Translations under genes and position numbers: made by a program
The notes under the pieces: model-generated
Database searches by the model: none
What the model saw: only the letters and a program-made list of their open reading frames with translations
Told to the model about the DNA's origin: nothing
DNA from: Dichetophora obliterata
Lineage: Eukaryota > Arthropoda > Insecta > Diptera > Sciomyzidae
DNA: 64,000 nucleotides
Reading direction: 5' to 3'
NCBI GenBank assembly: GCA_963920525.1
Contig: OY986435.1
Span: 265,000,299 to 265,064,298 of the forward strand
Part shown: piece after piece, positions 12,546-24,400 of the stretch
Layout of the letters: each line of letters begins with the position of its first letter
Numbering within the stretch: the first letter of the stretch is position 1

Positions 12546-13190
12546 TACTAAAAGTAATAATAATAATCATAACAATAATAATAATAATGTTTCCAGTTTT
12601 TCATTAGTATAAAAATCATAATTTTCACAGGATGCTGTTTAAAATCTTAAAAAATATTTTTTTGCAAAAGTTCCAAAATTTTTCCATGGACTCGATGAAA
12701 AATTTCTTATTTTCAGATAAAATGTTTCTCTTAGTTATAGCCGATGATTAATAAACAGTAAAAAAATTATTATTTTCAGAGAAAAAGTTTCTTGTAGTTA
12801 TAGCCGATGATTAATAAACGCTAGAAAAACTTACTCGAATGTAATAATATTTCAAGATAAATTTCAATTGACTGAAAGAGTTCGTAAATGATTTTATAAT
12901 TTTCATAAGCTAGTTCACACTTTTGGTGTCAATTTATATATTAAAAAAAATAAACTGGCCATTTCAGCCCTCAGAAGCACTTTGACCTAGCTTCTATTGA
13001 TCAATTGTATTGTGCGTGTTATTAAATGTTTGATCACAAATGACCGAGAACTGGACCTGCCTGTTTTTTGCCGACTTCGAACGTTCAATGTTCTCAAGAA
13101 GCTTTTACATGCCAATTTTTACTCTCTGAGGTTTGCCATTGTATACAGAGAACATACAATGACCGAACAGAAAAATTAATTCAGTTAAAA
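12546..13190. other. AT-rich stretch with a short tandem duplication
   Basis: A ~60-bp segment containing TTAGTTATAGCCGATGATTAATAAAC occurs twice in tandem (about 12710-12765 and 12770-12825). A short (AAT)n-like run lies near 12555-12590. Nothing else is recognisable, and no gene is supported. Confidence 0.45.
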
Positions 13191-13198
13191 AAACTTTC

Positions 13199-13280
13199 GG
13201 TCTGAGCTGGAATTGAACCCGGGCTACCTCGGTTCTTTAGCTTAGCGGCCACGCACTCTACCTACTAGGCTACGGCCACC
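13199..13280 (-). other. tRNA-like segment (minus strand)
   Basis: Read on the minus strand, GTAGCCTAGTAGGTAGAGTG matches an A box and CGGGTTCAATTCC matches a B box, separated by about 40 bases. The order and spacing are those of a tRNA gene or a tRNA-derived SINE head. I could not pair a full acceptor stem. The foldback element begins ~110 bases downstream on the plus strand, so this may be the head of a related repeat. Confidence 0.5.
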
Positions 13281-13389
13281 ACTATATCTTTTACGATATA
13301 CTTCACTTTTAAAAAATCGGCCATGGCACTTAATGAAACCCGATAGGGTAATATTTTTCTAGATTTTCTGGAAAATTTGTTTTTCTGAG

Positions 13390-14810
13390 TGATGGGCTGG
13401 AAGTTCAGCAGACATGTTCGCCTCCATACCCGCTTCTATCTTTTTTCTATAGGCGTTTCATAGAATGAAATGGCCGTCAAATTAATGTAATGCAGCATGC
13501 ATCTCATGCATACATGGGCACACTGCAGTAAATATTTACTGCATTACTAGAAGCAGTAATCAGTAAACTTTTACTGATAATGAAATTCAATTTGCATTAC
13601 CAATAAATTTTTACTGATTACTGGAGAAAATTGCAGTAAAAATAAATTTTTACTGATTACTGGGAAAAAATTGCAGTACAAATAAATTTTTACTGATAAC
13701 GAAATTCAATTTGCATTACCAGTAAATTTTTACTGATTACTGGAAAAAATTGCAGTAAAAATAAATTTTTACTGATAATGAAATTTAATTTGCATTACCA
13801 GTAAATTTCTACTGATTACTGAAAAAATTTGCAGAAAAAATAAATTTTTACTGATTACTGAAAAAAATTGCAGTAAAAATAAATTTTTACTGATTACTGA
13901 AAAAAATTGCAGTAAAAATAAATTTTTACTGATTACTGAAAAAAATTGCAGTAAAAATAAATTTTTACTGCTTACTGAATAAAATTGCAAAAATAAATTT
14001 TTACTGCAATATTTTCAGTAATCAGTAAAAATTTATTTTTACTGCAATTATTTTTAGTAATGCAGTAAAAATTAATTTTTACTGATTACTGAACAAAATT
14101 GCAAAAATAAATTTTTACTGCAATTTTTTCAGTAATCAGTAAAAATTTATTTTTACTGCAATTTTTTTCAGTAATCAGTAAAAATTTATTTTTACTGCAA
14201 TTTTTTCAGTAATCAGTAAAAATTTATTTTTACTGCAATTTTTTTCAGTAATCAGTAAAAATTTATTTTTACTGCAAATTTTTTCAGTAATCAGTAAAAA
14301 TTTACTGGTAATGCAAATTAAATTTCATTATCAGTAAAAATTTATTTTTACTGCAATTTTTTTCAGTAATCAGTAAAAATTTACTGGTAATGCAAATTGA
14401 ATTTCATTATCAGTAAAAATTTATTTGTACTGCAATTTTTTCCCAGTAATCAGTAAAAATTTATTTTTACTGCAATTTTTTTCAGTAATCAGTAAAATTT
14501 TACTGGTAATGCAAATTGAATTTCATTATCAGTAAAAATTTATTTTTACTGCAATTTTACTGGTACTGCAAAGTGCCCATCTATGATCTCATGGCATGAA
14601 TGCAGAATTAAAACCGTGTGATGAATGCAGCATTGATGCTGTGAGATGCAATACTGCATGCTACGACAGTTTAATCGCCAGACCTGCCGGCCTAGGATAT
14701 GCCTATATAAACAATATATAAGCGGGTATAGAGGCGAGCCTGTCTCCTGACCTTCTGAGGCATGTTGCCGGCAGACATACCGTATTGCTCCTTTTCCAAC
14801 TGGGCAGTTG
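13390..14810. mobile_element. Foldback element with inverted 39-bp repeat arrays
   Basis: The outer arms (about 13395-13460 and 14695-14760) are inverted copies sharing the CGCCTCCATACCCGCT / AGCGGGTATAGAGGCG blocks. They are related to R1 sequence at 62930-62985. Between them, 13529-14575 is built from units of about 39 bp with TTACTG, AAATTGCAGTAAAAATAAATT and TTTTTACTGA. The units run in one direction to about 14000 and in the reverse direction after about 14100, so each arm is a tandem array and the two arms can pair along several hundred bases. No transposase is encoded. A minus-strand open frame across the left array is only a 13-residue periodic translation of the unit. This is the classic layout of foldback elements. 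Confidence 0.75.
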
Positions 14811-16685
14811 AAGTCTGAGTGTGAGTGGGTATTAATATATATGTGTGTGTGTGTGTGCTGCGTGAGTATTATGTAGGCACATCAAAGTATTAAGAATGCT
14901 GTGCCCATTGTTGTTTTTGGTGTGCTTGAACTCGTGTCAATTCACAAAGTTTTTTTGTATTGTTTTGACTCTGTAAGATATTTTTATGAAGTGCCGATAC
15001 CGATTAATAATCATGTAAATGCTGCGCGAAATTGCCGCAAGGTGAGAAAAGTTTCAAGTCTGAAACGAGTGTGTTCATCCGCTTTATTTTAATTACAAAA
15101 GTTTTGGCTGCGGTGTCCTAAACAATTTTTAAGTGAGCCTCTCTCGTTTTATGAAGAGTTATAAATGACTGAATGGCTTAACTTAATTATGCGACGTATG
15201 ATTGATTTTAATTGATTGCAATTAATTCATTTTAATTGTTGTGTCCTTTCCCAGTGTGCCAAACAGATCTGTTTCGGATTCGAGACGAACATACTTCTTC
15301 GTATATTTTATCCGAAATGAATTGCGTTTCGCATCCGGAACTGATATTTTTCCGCATGAAATTCCTCTCAAAATACGAATCGCTTTTTCCACGTTATCGG
15401 ACCAGTCTCGGACTCGGAACGGACCTCATATACAAATCCGTTTCGGACTCTTTTTTTTAAATAATGCAAATTCGCAACGGACTCATTTTTTAAAAAAGTT
15501 CGGATTTAACACGCAACAATAATGTTTATGATAACGACAAATTTCTTTTTTTTATTTATTTGTTTGTTCATTTCTAACATTCTTACATATTATATTCTAA
15601 ATAAGTAATGAAAGGAAAATGAATTTTAATGATTTTTTAATAAAGATTTTTCGTTCCGCTTATGTACATAGTACAAGAACTTCTTCGCCGTGTCATGTCG
15701 ATCTAAGCTGTCGATCTAAGCTCGTTTGGGTATGTTTTTTTTTGTATATGCACTTAAGTAAAATATTAGAAAATATCTTGTGTACGGGTATCCTATAGTC
15801 ACATGTAACTTGTTCAACCAACATAATTATTCAAAAATTCGGACTATTTCTTTTCGGTTTGTAAGGAAGTTATTAAAAATAAGAATAAGTATAGAATTGT
15901 ATTTCGTATCACTTATACATTGCAAATAAAATAAAATATTTCATAACAACTTGAAGACTACGTTTTATGTTAACGTTCTGAACATTGTTTTGACGGATTT
16001 GTAACGGGTCCGTCAAAACATAAAAAATCTAATTCCGCCTTGACGGACTCGTAACGGGTTCGAAACGGATCCGCATCCGTTTCTGTGCACATTGGGTTAA
16101 GGCTTAAACTCAATAATGCGTTAGGTTGATCATGCGTCGACAGCTAGACTAGAAACAAAAAGTTTTTCTGAAGTAATACTAAATTCGACCTCATACCTTG
16201 CGTCGATCTCATCCCGTAAAAACGTAAAGCAGGGATAAGGTACGATCAAACTTATGAGCAGAGAATTTTCCTGCTATCTCGTGGATTTGATATTCCATGC
16301 CAATGCTGGGTTGCATTTTAGTTAAGAAATGTTTATATGTGGATATTTCTGGTATTTCGATGTTAACAAAGATTTTTATGGGATAAACTTAGGAGTTTAT
16401 AACTAGTGTGGTTTTTTTTTTAAATTGTATGCTGTTAAAGTAATAAAATAATGATTTTGATCACTTTCATATGATATACATAATATAAATATATATCCTA
16501 TTAAAATTAATGCATATATTACAATGTTGTCTATATGTATAAAAAGCACAACAGTGTATGTATATCTGTGTGATGCCTATAGACTCCAAAACTACTGGAC
16601 CGACTGACCTAAAATTTTGGCAGTCGACTTGTTTCAGGTCGAATATTTGCCGCACCCTCTTTTTACCGCCTCCAAATAGAAGCAT
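14811..16685. other. No gene recognised; CGGACTCG-rich segment
   Basis: A (GT)n run lies at about 14841-14858. The part from 15265 to 16085 repeats short words such as GGACTCG, CGTAACGGGT and CGGATCCG in an irregular way, without a defined period. Open frames across 15236-15522 overlap in several frames and look like by-products of this composition. The stretch ends in a GACTCCAAAACTACTGGACC segment (about 16581) just upstream of the Copia fragment. Confidence 0.4.
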
Positions 16686-16687
16686 AA

Positions 16688-17083
16688 ATGTTTCGAATTT
16701 CTCCTGAAAAAGATGAAAATCATAAAATGATAAATAGCGAAGAAGACCTTAATGAAAACGTCATCGTAGAAAACGATGAGGAATACAGTAAACCGCAAGT
16801 ATGCAAAAGGGGACCAACAAGACCGAAAAAGATACACACTGGTAAGGAAGGAAAGCTAGAGAAGCTTTTCAACACAGTTCAGATGAACGCCGATGTCCCG
16901 ATTGACAACGACAAAGAGGATCCGGTAGCAATTTTAATAATTATAGACGATCCCTAAATAACATCGGAAGCTTTTCGCAGTTCAAAATCCGAAAATTGGA
17001 AGCAAGCAATGAGAGATGAATGCAAGCCCCTGAAAAGAAACAGGATCTGGAAGGTTGTCAAACGTCTGAAGGACAAGAAAATT
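16688..17083 (+). pseudogene. Copia pol fragment, part 1 (integrase-RT linker)
   Basis: A frame from the ATG at 16688 reads an acidic linker, then GPTRPKKIHTGKEGKLEKL. After an in-frame stop at about 16955 it continues with ENWKQAMRDECKPLKRNRIWKVV and KDKK. The WKQAM...E...L..N..W.. pattern is the conserved start of Ty1/Copia reverse transcriptases. The frame stops being Copia-like at 17083, where the Penelope-like element begins, and resumes at 20109 after the 12-bp duplication. At least one nonsense codon lies in this part. Confidence 0.75.
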
Positions 17084-17176
17084 AATTGTGCATTATCTAA
17101 TGAACGCACCAACAGAGTGATACATACAGCAAAAACCAATTGGCTTCAAGTTAAAACACAACATCATTAAAGCAAT

Positions 17177-19334
17177 TTGGACGATTTACAACTGCAACTG
17201 TATGAATTACATCTAAAAATGACCAAAGATCTGCGAGACGATGACGTTTTCAAACTTTTTTTGAATCAACAAAGAATTATTTTTGACCGCAGTGAAGACA
17301 TTTTCCACAGCAAACGGAAGACACAATCGAAAAAACTTGCAGAATTGATCAAGAAGAAAGTTAAACCTGTTGAACCTAAACCTTTTGTGGAAGATGTTGA
17401 AGGCCTGGTTGTGAATTTGTCCAACGAACATTTCAATGCTGAGGAAATGAGTTTATTAAACCGTGGATTGAATTTTTCTGTTAAACCTCTTTTCTTGCCA
17501 ATTATTGACACAATTGCTAATATCGAGGCAGCGATTCAATACAAACCTGTGGAAATAAAGAAGCAAATTAGAGAAATAGCATCAAATGTCATTGTTCAAT
17601 CGAAGCAGAATGTTAACAACAACAAACAAGAAGACGATACAATTAAATGGAATCGAGCACTAAAGTCTTTAAGACAACGCAACGTTTTCTATATGAAAGC
17701 GGATAAAGGCAACAAAGTGGTGGTCATCAACAAATGTGATTATGACGCACGTATGATCCAGTCCATAAAAGAAGATAGCTTTATTGTTTGCCGCTCACCA
17801 CTTAACAAAATGATAAAACATGCTAAATCTGTAATTGATCTTTTATGCTCAGTGTTTGGTCACAATAAATACAAATTAAGGGAATCGAATGCACAAGTAC
17901 CTCTCATGCACGGTCTTCCTAAAATCCATAAAGAAGGAAATAAAATGAGAAAAATAGTTTCATGTATCAATTCACCTTTTTCAAAAATAGCGAAATGGCT
18001 AGTCACTGAAATGAAGAAATTTGGCAATTTCGAAGGTTTCTCCGTCAAAAATTCATTCGACTTTGTAGATAAAATAAAAGATATTGAAATCGAAGAAGAC
18101 GAAGTTTTAATATCATTTGATGTCACGGCATTGTTCCCGAATGTACCTGTAAACGTTGCTATAGACGCAATAAAAGCACATTTACAAAAGGCTAACGTTG
18201 ATGCACAACATATTGACGCTTATCTTTTCGCTATGAAAACATGTATGAGTTTCAATTGCTTTCAATTCAGAGATAACTTCTATTCGAACAATTTTGGCTG
18301 CAGTATGGGAAATAGCCTTTCTCCGCTCATCGCCGAAGCATTCATGTGCAAGTTTGAAAGAGATTTGAGAGATGAAAATTTGCTTCCACGTATTTGGTGG
18401 CGATATGTCGACGACACTTTCGCAGGGGTAAAAAAATCTGAGGTAAACAATATTTTGCATCACATTAACAGCCGTTATAATAGCATCAAATTCACATATG
18501 AACTGGAAAATACGTCAGATTACACTCTTACTTTTTTGGATTTAAATATTAAAAGATTTCAAAGAACACTTAAATTTTCTGTACATAGAAAATCTACTAC
18601 ATCCGAGAGGTATATAACCAACGATTCGTATTGCTCTCATCAAAACAAAATATCGTCGTTCAATTCGATGATCTATCGCATGTGTCGGTTACCTCTACCA
18701 GTGTACGATTACAAAAAAGAATATGAATATATTATTCATTTGGCCAAGGTTAATGGTTTCAAAAAATCCCTCATTGACATTTTAATTAAAAAACATTCAA
18801 AAAGAATAAGGAAAGAGAACGCTTCAACCCTCTTCACCCAAAACACATCATACAATAATGCCATTGCACGAAGAGTCACCTTGCCCTTTGTACCTAACAT
18901 CAGCAATAATCTCAGGCATGCTTTCCAACGAGCAAACATGAGTATTGTGAACACAAATTGCAACAAAATTCGCACAACACTCGGCTCCACCAAAGACAAA
19001 AAACCATTTAACAAGAAGAGCGGGATATATGTATCAAATAACTTGTCCAACTTGTAATAGAAAATATATTGGTCAAACCAAGCGCTCTTGTGAGTGCCGC
19101 ATAGCCGAACATCAACGATACATAAAAAACAAAGACATCAGCAAAGCAGTGACAAGGCATCATAATGAACCACACGATATGAAAACTTTGGCTAACAATT
19201 ATAAATTCATTAAAAATGTACCATCTGATTATAAATTAGACGCTTATGAATCTCTTTATATGAGTATCACTGACAATTTAATGAATATTGATGAAAGCCC
19301 AATTGTTTCAGAGCTATTTAAACTTGCCAAATAA
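17177..19334 (+). pseudogene. Penelope-like RT plus GIY-YIG endonuclease (frameshifted)
   Basis: The long frame 17177-19057 has no ATG at its 5' end; a stop lies just upstream at about 17165, consistent with truncation or damage. It shows ADKGNKVVVINKCDY (about 17699), GLPKIHKEG (about 17914), ISFDVTALFPNVPV (about 18110), GCSMGNSLSP (about 18297) and the catalytic YVDD at 18404-18415, all diagnostic of Penelope reverse transcriptases. The GIY-YIG endonuclease follows: GIY is encoded at 19022-19030 and QITCPTCNRKYIGQT from 19035 in another frame. Four extra bases (GTAT, 19031-19034) sit between them. The endonuclease frame ends at 19334. In the family, one polyprotein carries both domains and acts in the nucleus at nicked DNA. 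The frameshift separates them here. Confidence 0.85.
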
Positions 19335-20108
19335 TTTTTATTTAATTTCGTTAATTTTTTTTTTTGTTTTTTGTTTTTTTAAAATTAATTTTTTGTTTTT
19401 AAATTTTTTTCTGTTTAATTAATTTATTAATTTGTTAAATATTAAAAATGCAACCTAGGTGTCTTTTTTCTTGATAAATATTTATAGAAATAATCTTTGT
19501 TATTTTGAGTACAAGTTAATTGTTTGGTTCTTCTTATTTACCGTTTTTCCCAACCTATTTTTTTAACCTTTTTGTCTTTGTTGGTTTGTTAAAAGTTCAA
19601 TGTCCATTTAATTTTCACTTCACATAATTTATTTATATTTGCCAAAATTAAGTTGAACATTTACTTTGTTCTTATTTATTTATTTACATATGCTGCATAA
19701 GCAAAGCAACTTGTGCCGCTCTTTCGTGACATAAGAAAATATAAGCAAATTATCCTCTCTCTGTTTATGTTTTCCGTGTTTCTACTTTTTCTATTTCTTA
19801 ACAAAGAGAGACTTACGTTGCTTTGTTAAGAGTCCAGATTTTATTTAAATTCTAAGACAAAATGTTTTTGCAATTATTTATTTTTAGATACATACATTTA
19901 ATAATTTAAGCTTTGATAATGTGTTTTAATGTCAGCCACGCGTATTACGCTGAAGATGACCGGTCATTACCTTAAATCCGGTTGAAATGCATTCTTGTAT
20001 TTAAATAAAAGTTTAATTGAAACCTTACAAAATTTTATATCGTTTTATTTAAATTTTATTTTTCAATTGTTGCGGTCTATAAGAATTTGTGACATCTAAA
20101 TACATATT
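19335..20108 (+). other. 3' untranslated region of the Penelope-like element
   Basis: Non-coding and T-rich. At about 19949-19985 the sequence CTGAAGATGACCGG...CCGGTTGAAA can form a short stem flanked by hammerhead-like core bases. Flanking stems I and III are not convincing, so no ribozyme is annotated. The element ends at the 12-bp target duplication. Confidence 0.5.
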
Positions 20109-21411
20109 GACAAGAAAATTGTTGAATCGAAATGGTTATTGCTTCCGCACAAAATACAATGTGAATGGCTCTTTCGATCGACGAACGGCAAGGTTACTGG
20201 CGAAAGGGTTTACGCAGACACGTGGAATTGACTTCACGGATACATTTGCACCAGTAGTGAAAATTGGATTGATTAGACTGATATTGGCACTCGCCGTGTA
20301 ATTGTATCTGGAAATGCATCAGCTTTATTTTGCAAGCGCATATCTGAACAGTGACATCGAAGAAGACATCTACATGCGAACGCCACATGAATTCATTAAC
20401 ATCTAAAATGAAGAAGAGTTTCAAGAGTTCAATGAAAAAAACAAGTTTGCTTAATCAAGAAAACAATTTATCGACTGAGACAGCCTGGAAGGCAGCAGTA
20501 TAAAAAGTTGGACTAGAAATTGAAGCAGACTAGCAGGCAGTCGCTGAGCTTAGACCTTTGCGTATACTAATACCAATAAAAGGAGGACATTATGATTAAT
20601 ACAATTTACGTCGACGATTTAACAGTGGCATCAAACAGCAAGACAATGTCAAAACAATTAAAATAGTTCTTAGCACAATCTTTTGAGATGAATGACTTAG
20701 GTTTGGTCAACTTTTGTCTTGGAATCGAATTTAAACAAAACCATATCAACAAAATCACCATGTCACAACTAAAGTACGTAAGAGATATATTGAGCCTTTT
20801 TAGCATTTAAGACTGCAAACCAGTTGCACAGCTCACGCAGTCAGTGAACTTAGCCAATATAATTCAAATTACGGCAAGCAACACTGGCTAGCCGCGAACA
20901 AGTATTGCGCTACTTAAAAGAAACGCGAAGCCTTGATTTGGTGTTTCAGAAATCAGGAAAACATCTCGTAGGATATGCCGATGCGGACTCAGCTGCAAAT
21001 ATCGTTGAAAAAAGATCATACACTGGGTATGCTTTCAAATCAGCGAATGCAGCAATCAACTGGGAATCTCACAAACAGAGGACAGCTGCAATGTCAAGCA
21101 CCGAGGCAATGTGCATTTCCTTGTCTGAGTAAACGAAGGAAGCGATTCACTTGAGACGTTTTCTATCTGAAATTCGCGGTCCACAGATATCAATAACGAT
21201 CTTTATTGACAATCATGGCCCTTGACTACTTAGTAAGAACCCTATTTTTTACAATCGTACGAAACATGTAGACATACTTCATCATTTTGTGCGAGAAGCA
21301 GTAAAAAAGCAAGAAATCACAATTAAGTATCTGCGGACATATCAACTGAGAGATTCCTGATCAGTAACATCAAATTTTTACTAGAAATATAATTCAAGAA
21401 GTGTTAGATTA
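20109..21411 (+). pseudogene. Copia pol fragment, part 2 (RT and RNase H)
   Basis: After the target duplication the Copia frame reads KIVESKW, shifts near 20135 and continues as [33 protein letters not shown] and, past a stop at about 20299, YFASAYLNSDIEEDIYM (about 20330). The catalytic YVDD lies at about 20607-20618 within TIYVDDLTVASN. RNase H is seen at 20905-21240 (GYADADSA, RSYTGYAF, WESHKQRTAAMSSTEA, KEAIHLRRFL), then IFYNRTKHVDILHHF (about 21247). Many stops and frameshifts mark it as long inactive. The tail is cut by LT-1 at 21412. Confidence 0.85.
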
Positions 21412-24400
21412 CACAGTGCAACACATATTTTCGGGCGTGAACCAAACCAAACTCAAACGATAGTATTTGACATCAATAACAAAAGTCCAAATCCGTTTTT
21501 GCTCCACTACGTCACAATTTTTTTTACAGTGGTTTCAAATTTTAAATTTTCGGTCAAAAATGAAATTAAAAAATAGTAAAAATTATATGTAAAACTTAAT
21601 TCAGGGTGCTTCTTGTCTTCAGAAGCCTAAACTAAAATTTCACGGGGAATATTTTTTTGGAACACTTTAACCCTCTAGCTCCTACCAATGTGGGCCATTT
21701 TGACCCTTTTTTTGGAAAAGGTCCTAAAATTCAACTTTGGAGGGAGGTCAAGGGTTAAAACCTTCCATAAAAATATTTTCAAGAAAATTTCATTAGGGGT
21801 CACCCAAGACTTGTAACCTCTACGAGTTATAGGTTTCACATAAAAAACGAAATGAAAAAACCAATTTTTTTATGTTTTGTTATTTTTAATGTTATTTTTA
21901 TATAGTGTCCATATCGTTTTCACTGTCATGGCATGAAATATTTTGGAACACTTTAACCCTCTAGCTCCTACCAATATGCATAGTGCAGTATTGGGAAGGT
22001 TAATATCTTCGTATATTAATAAATTTGATTTATTATAACGGTACGGCGTAATGGTATTAAGCTATAATAATATATGTAATACTTTATAAGTTATTTTCCA
22101 AAATTTTGTTAGTTATATTAAGGTGGCTTAGCTTAGAAATTCAAATAAGTAAGAATTGAGTACTTTGATTAAAACAGTGAAAGTGTGAGTGTCGTGGTCT
22201 TTTTTTCGAAAAATTTATATTTTCAATGGAGTTCTGCGGAAACTTAAACAAATTTTGTTATATCTGCGGTCAGTTCACACCATCAGGACGCGGTCGAGGT
22301 CGTTCCAGTCAGGAACTTATAATAGCATATGAAAAATACTTTGATCAAACATTTATTCCTGATGTCCCATGGGTGCCACAAACAGTTTGCAAGAGATGCT
22401 ACAATTACTTGTTGGAATGGTTACATCACAAACGTGGATCGATGCCATTCGGTGTTCCTATGGTTTGGATTGACCCAATTGAACATGATCCCTTGAACTG
22501 TTATGCGTGCGTGAATTCTGTGTGGGGATTACAGAAAAAAAATATGTCGAAGTTTGAATATCAAAGTGTTCCCAGCGCTCAAGTTCCATTGCCGCATTCT
22601 GAAGAGATTCCTCCAAGACGCCCTAGCCCAAATGAATTTTTAAATAATGAAGCCCTGTCCATTGTAAGTGAAATGGAAGTAGATTCTGTTTATAATCCTG
22701 TCCCATCAGAAGTTAGTGCACCTGTTTTGATTACACAGGCAAAATTGGATTTATTAGTAGCCAAACTCCAATTAACACAACGAAAATCGGAGGAACTTGC
22801 TTCATTTTTAAATGCGCATAATTTGTTGGCATCAAATACTAAAGTTAGCGCATATCGCAAGCGTCAAGCGGACCTACAAAAGATGTTTTCAGTTAATGGT
22901 GCAAAAACATACTCGTATTGTGATGATGTAAATGCTTTAATGGCTTTAATGAACATTGAACACAAGCCAGAAGAGTGGAGATTATTTATCGACAGTTCCT
23001 CAACAAGTCTAAAGGCCGTGCTTCTTCATATATCGAATTTACTGCCTTCCATTCCAATAGCCTATTCCACCGAAACTAAAGAAACATATCACATTTTAAA
23101 AACTATTTTGAAGTCAATTGATTACGCAAAGCATAAATGGAAAATTTGCTGCGATTTAAAAGTAGTCACTCTGCTTTGTGGTATGCAAAGCGGATATACA
23201 AAAAATATGTGTTTCTTGTGCGACTGGGATACTAGGTTCAAAGGAAACCAGTATAATACTAAAAATTGGTGTATGAGAAGTGAAAGCAGTATTGGAAATC
23301 AAAATGTTGTTCGTGAGGCACTTGTCCCGAGGGAAAAAATTTTGCTACCACCATTGCACGTCAAGCTTGGCATCGTTAAAAGCTTTATCAAAACGATAGC
23401 TAAAAGCGAAGAAATTATGGCGTTTCTTAAGGAAACATTTCCTCGTCTGAGTCCAGCTAAGCTTAATAATGGTAAATATGCGTTAATCCAAAGTTAAACA
23501 TTCTTTTTCTAATTCTTTTTCACATCTTCAGGTGTACTTAACGGTCCAGATATAAGAAAGCTAATGAAGTCCGAGTCGTTTGATGCAGAGCTAGTCGATG
23601 ACAAGCTGATTGGATGGAATGCGATAAAAGGGGTTATAAGTGGTCTTCTTGGCAAAACACGCTCTCATACCTATAAAAAGGATGTAACTCAGATGCTAAA
23701 TGCGTTCGAGAAGCTTGGTGTCAATATGTCGTTAAAAATTCATTTTTTACACTTCCATCTGGACTATTTTGAAAGGCAACTCGGTACGGAATCGGATGAG
23801 CAAGGGGAACGATTTCATCAGGTATCCTTGCCATTTGAAATGCGGTAATTTAAAATTAAACTTTACTTACAATCAACTCTTTTATACCAGATAAGTATAT
23901 TTTCATTTTTACAGATATAGAGGAAAGAAAACACCAGATGCAATACTGGCTGAAATTTGTTGGTGTTCCAAAACAACCTATAAAGAAAGTGACAAAAGCG
24001 GGATTGAAGATGAATTTCAAGAAATTGATATAGATCTCTCTGAAGTATCTAATATTTCATGCCATGACAGTGAAAACGATATGGACACTATATAAAAATA
24101 ACATTAAAAATAACAAAACATAAAAAAAAATTGGTTTTTTCATTTCGTTTTTTATGTGAAACCTATAACTCGTAGAGGTTACAAGTCTTGGGTGACCCCT
24201 AATGAAATTTTCTTGAAAATATTTTTATGGAAGGTTTTAACCCTTGACCTCCCTCCAAAGTTGAATTTTAGGACCTTTTCCAAAAAAAGGGTCAAAATGG
24301 CCCATATTGGTAGGAGCTAGAGGGTTAAAGTGTTCCAAAAAAACATTCCCCGTGAAATTTTAGTTTAGGCTTCTGAAGACAAGAAGCACCCTGAATTAAG

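Larger units (their letters stand above)
17084..20108 (+). mobile_element. Penelope-like element inserted in Copia
   Basis: The insertion is bounded by a perfect 12-bp direct repeat GACAAGAAAATT at 17072-17083 and 20109-20120. Removing the insert and one repeat copy restores the Copia pattern [10 protein letters not shown] across the junction, which fixes the boundaries well. The element carries a Penelope-type RT, a GIY-YIG endonuclease and ~770 bp of T-rich 3' untranslated sequence. No upstream pLTR copy is visible, so this copy is probably 5' truncated. Confidence 0.85.

Noticed and set aside
13199..13280. Functional tRNA gene
   Set aside because: A and B boxes are present, but the acceptor and anticodon stems do not close. 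A tRNA-derived repeat is more likely. The same holds for 11861-11933, 12453-12524, 46297-46366 and 63009-63080.
13769..13990. Minus-strand open frame encoding a 13-residue periodic peptide
   Set aside because: It is the translation of the 39-bp repeat array (39 = 3 x 13). The periodicity comes from the DNA repeat, not from a protein gene.
15236..15522. Overlapping plus-strand frames
   Set aside because: Two overlapping frames with no motif, over a segment of repeated CGGACTCG-like words. Likely chance.
19940..19995. Hammerhead-ribozyme-like core (CTGAAGA ... GAAA with an ACCGG/CCGGT stem) in the Penelope 3' region
   Set aside because: Penelope elements can carry hammerheads, but here stem II is separated from the core by extra bases, and I could not find convincing stems I and III or a clear NUH cleavage site.
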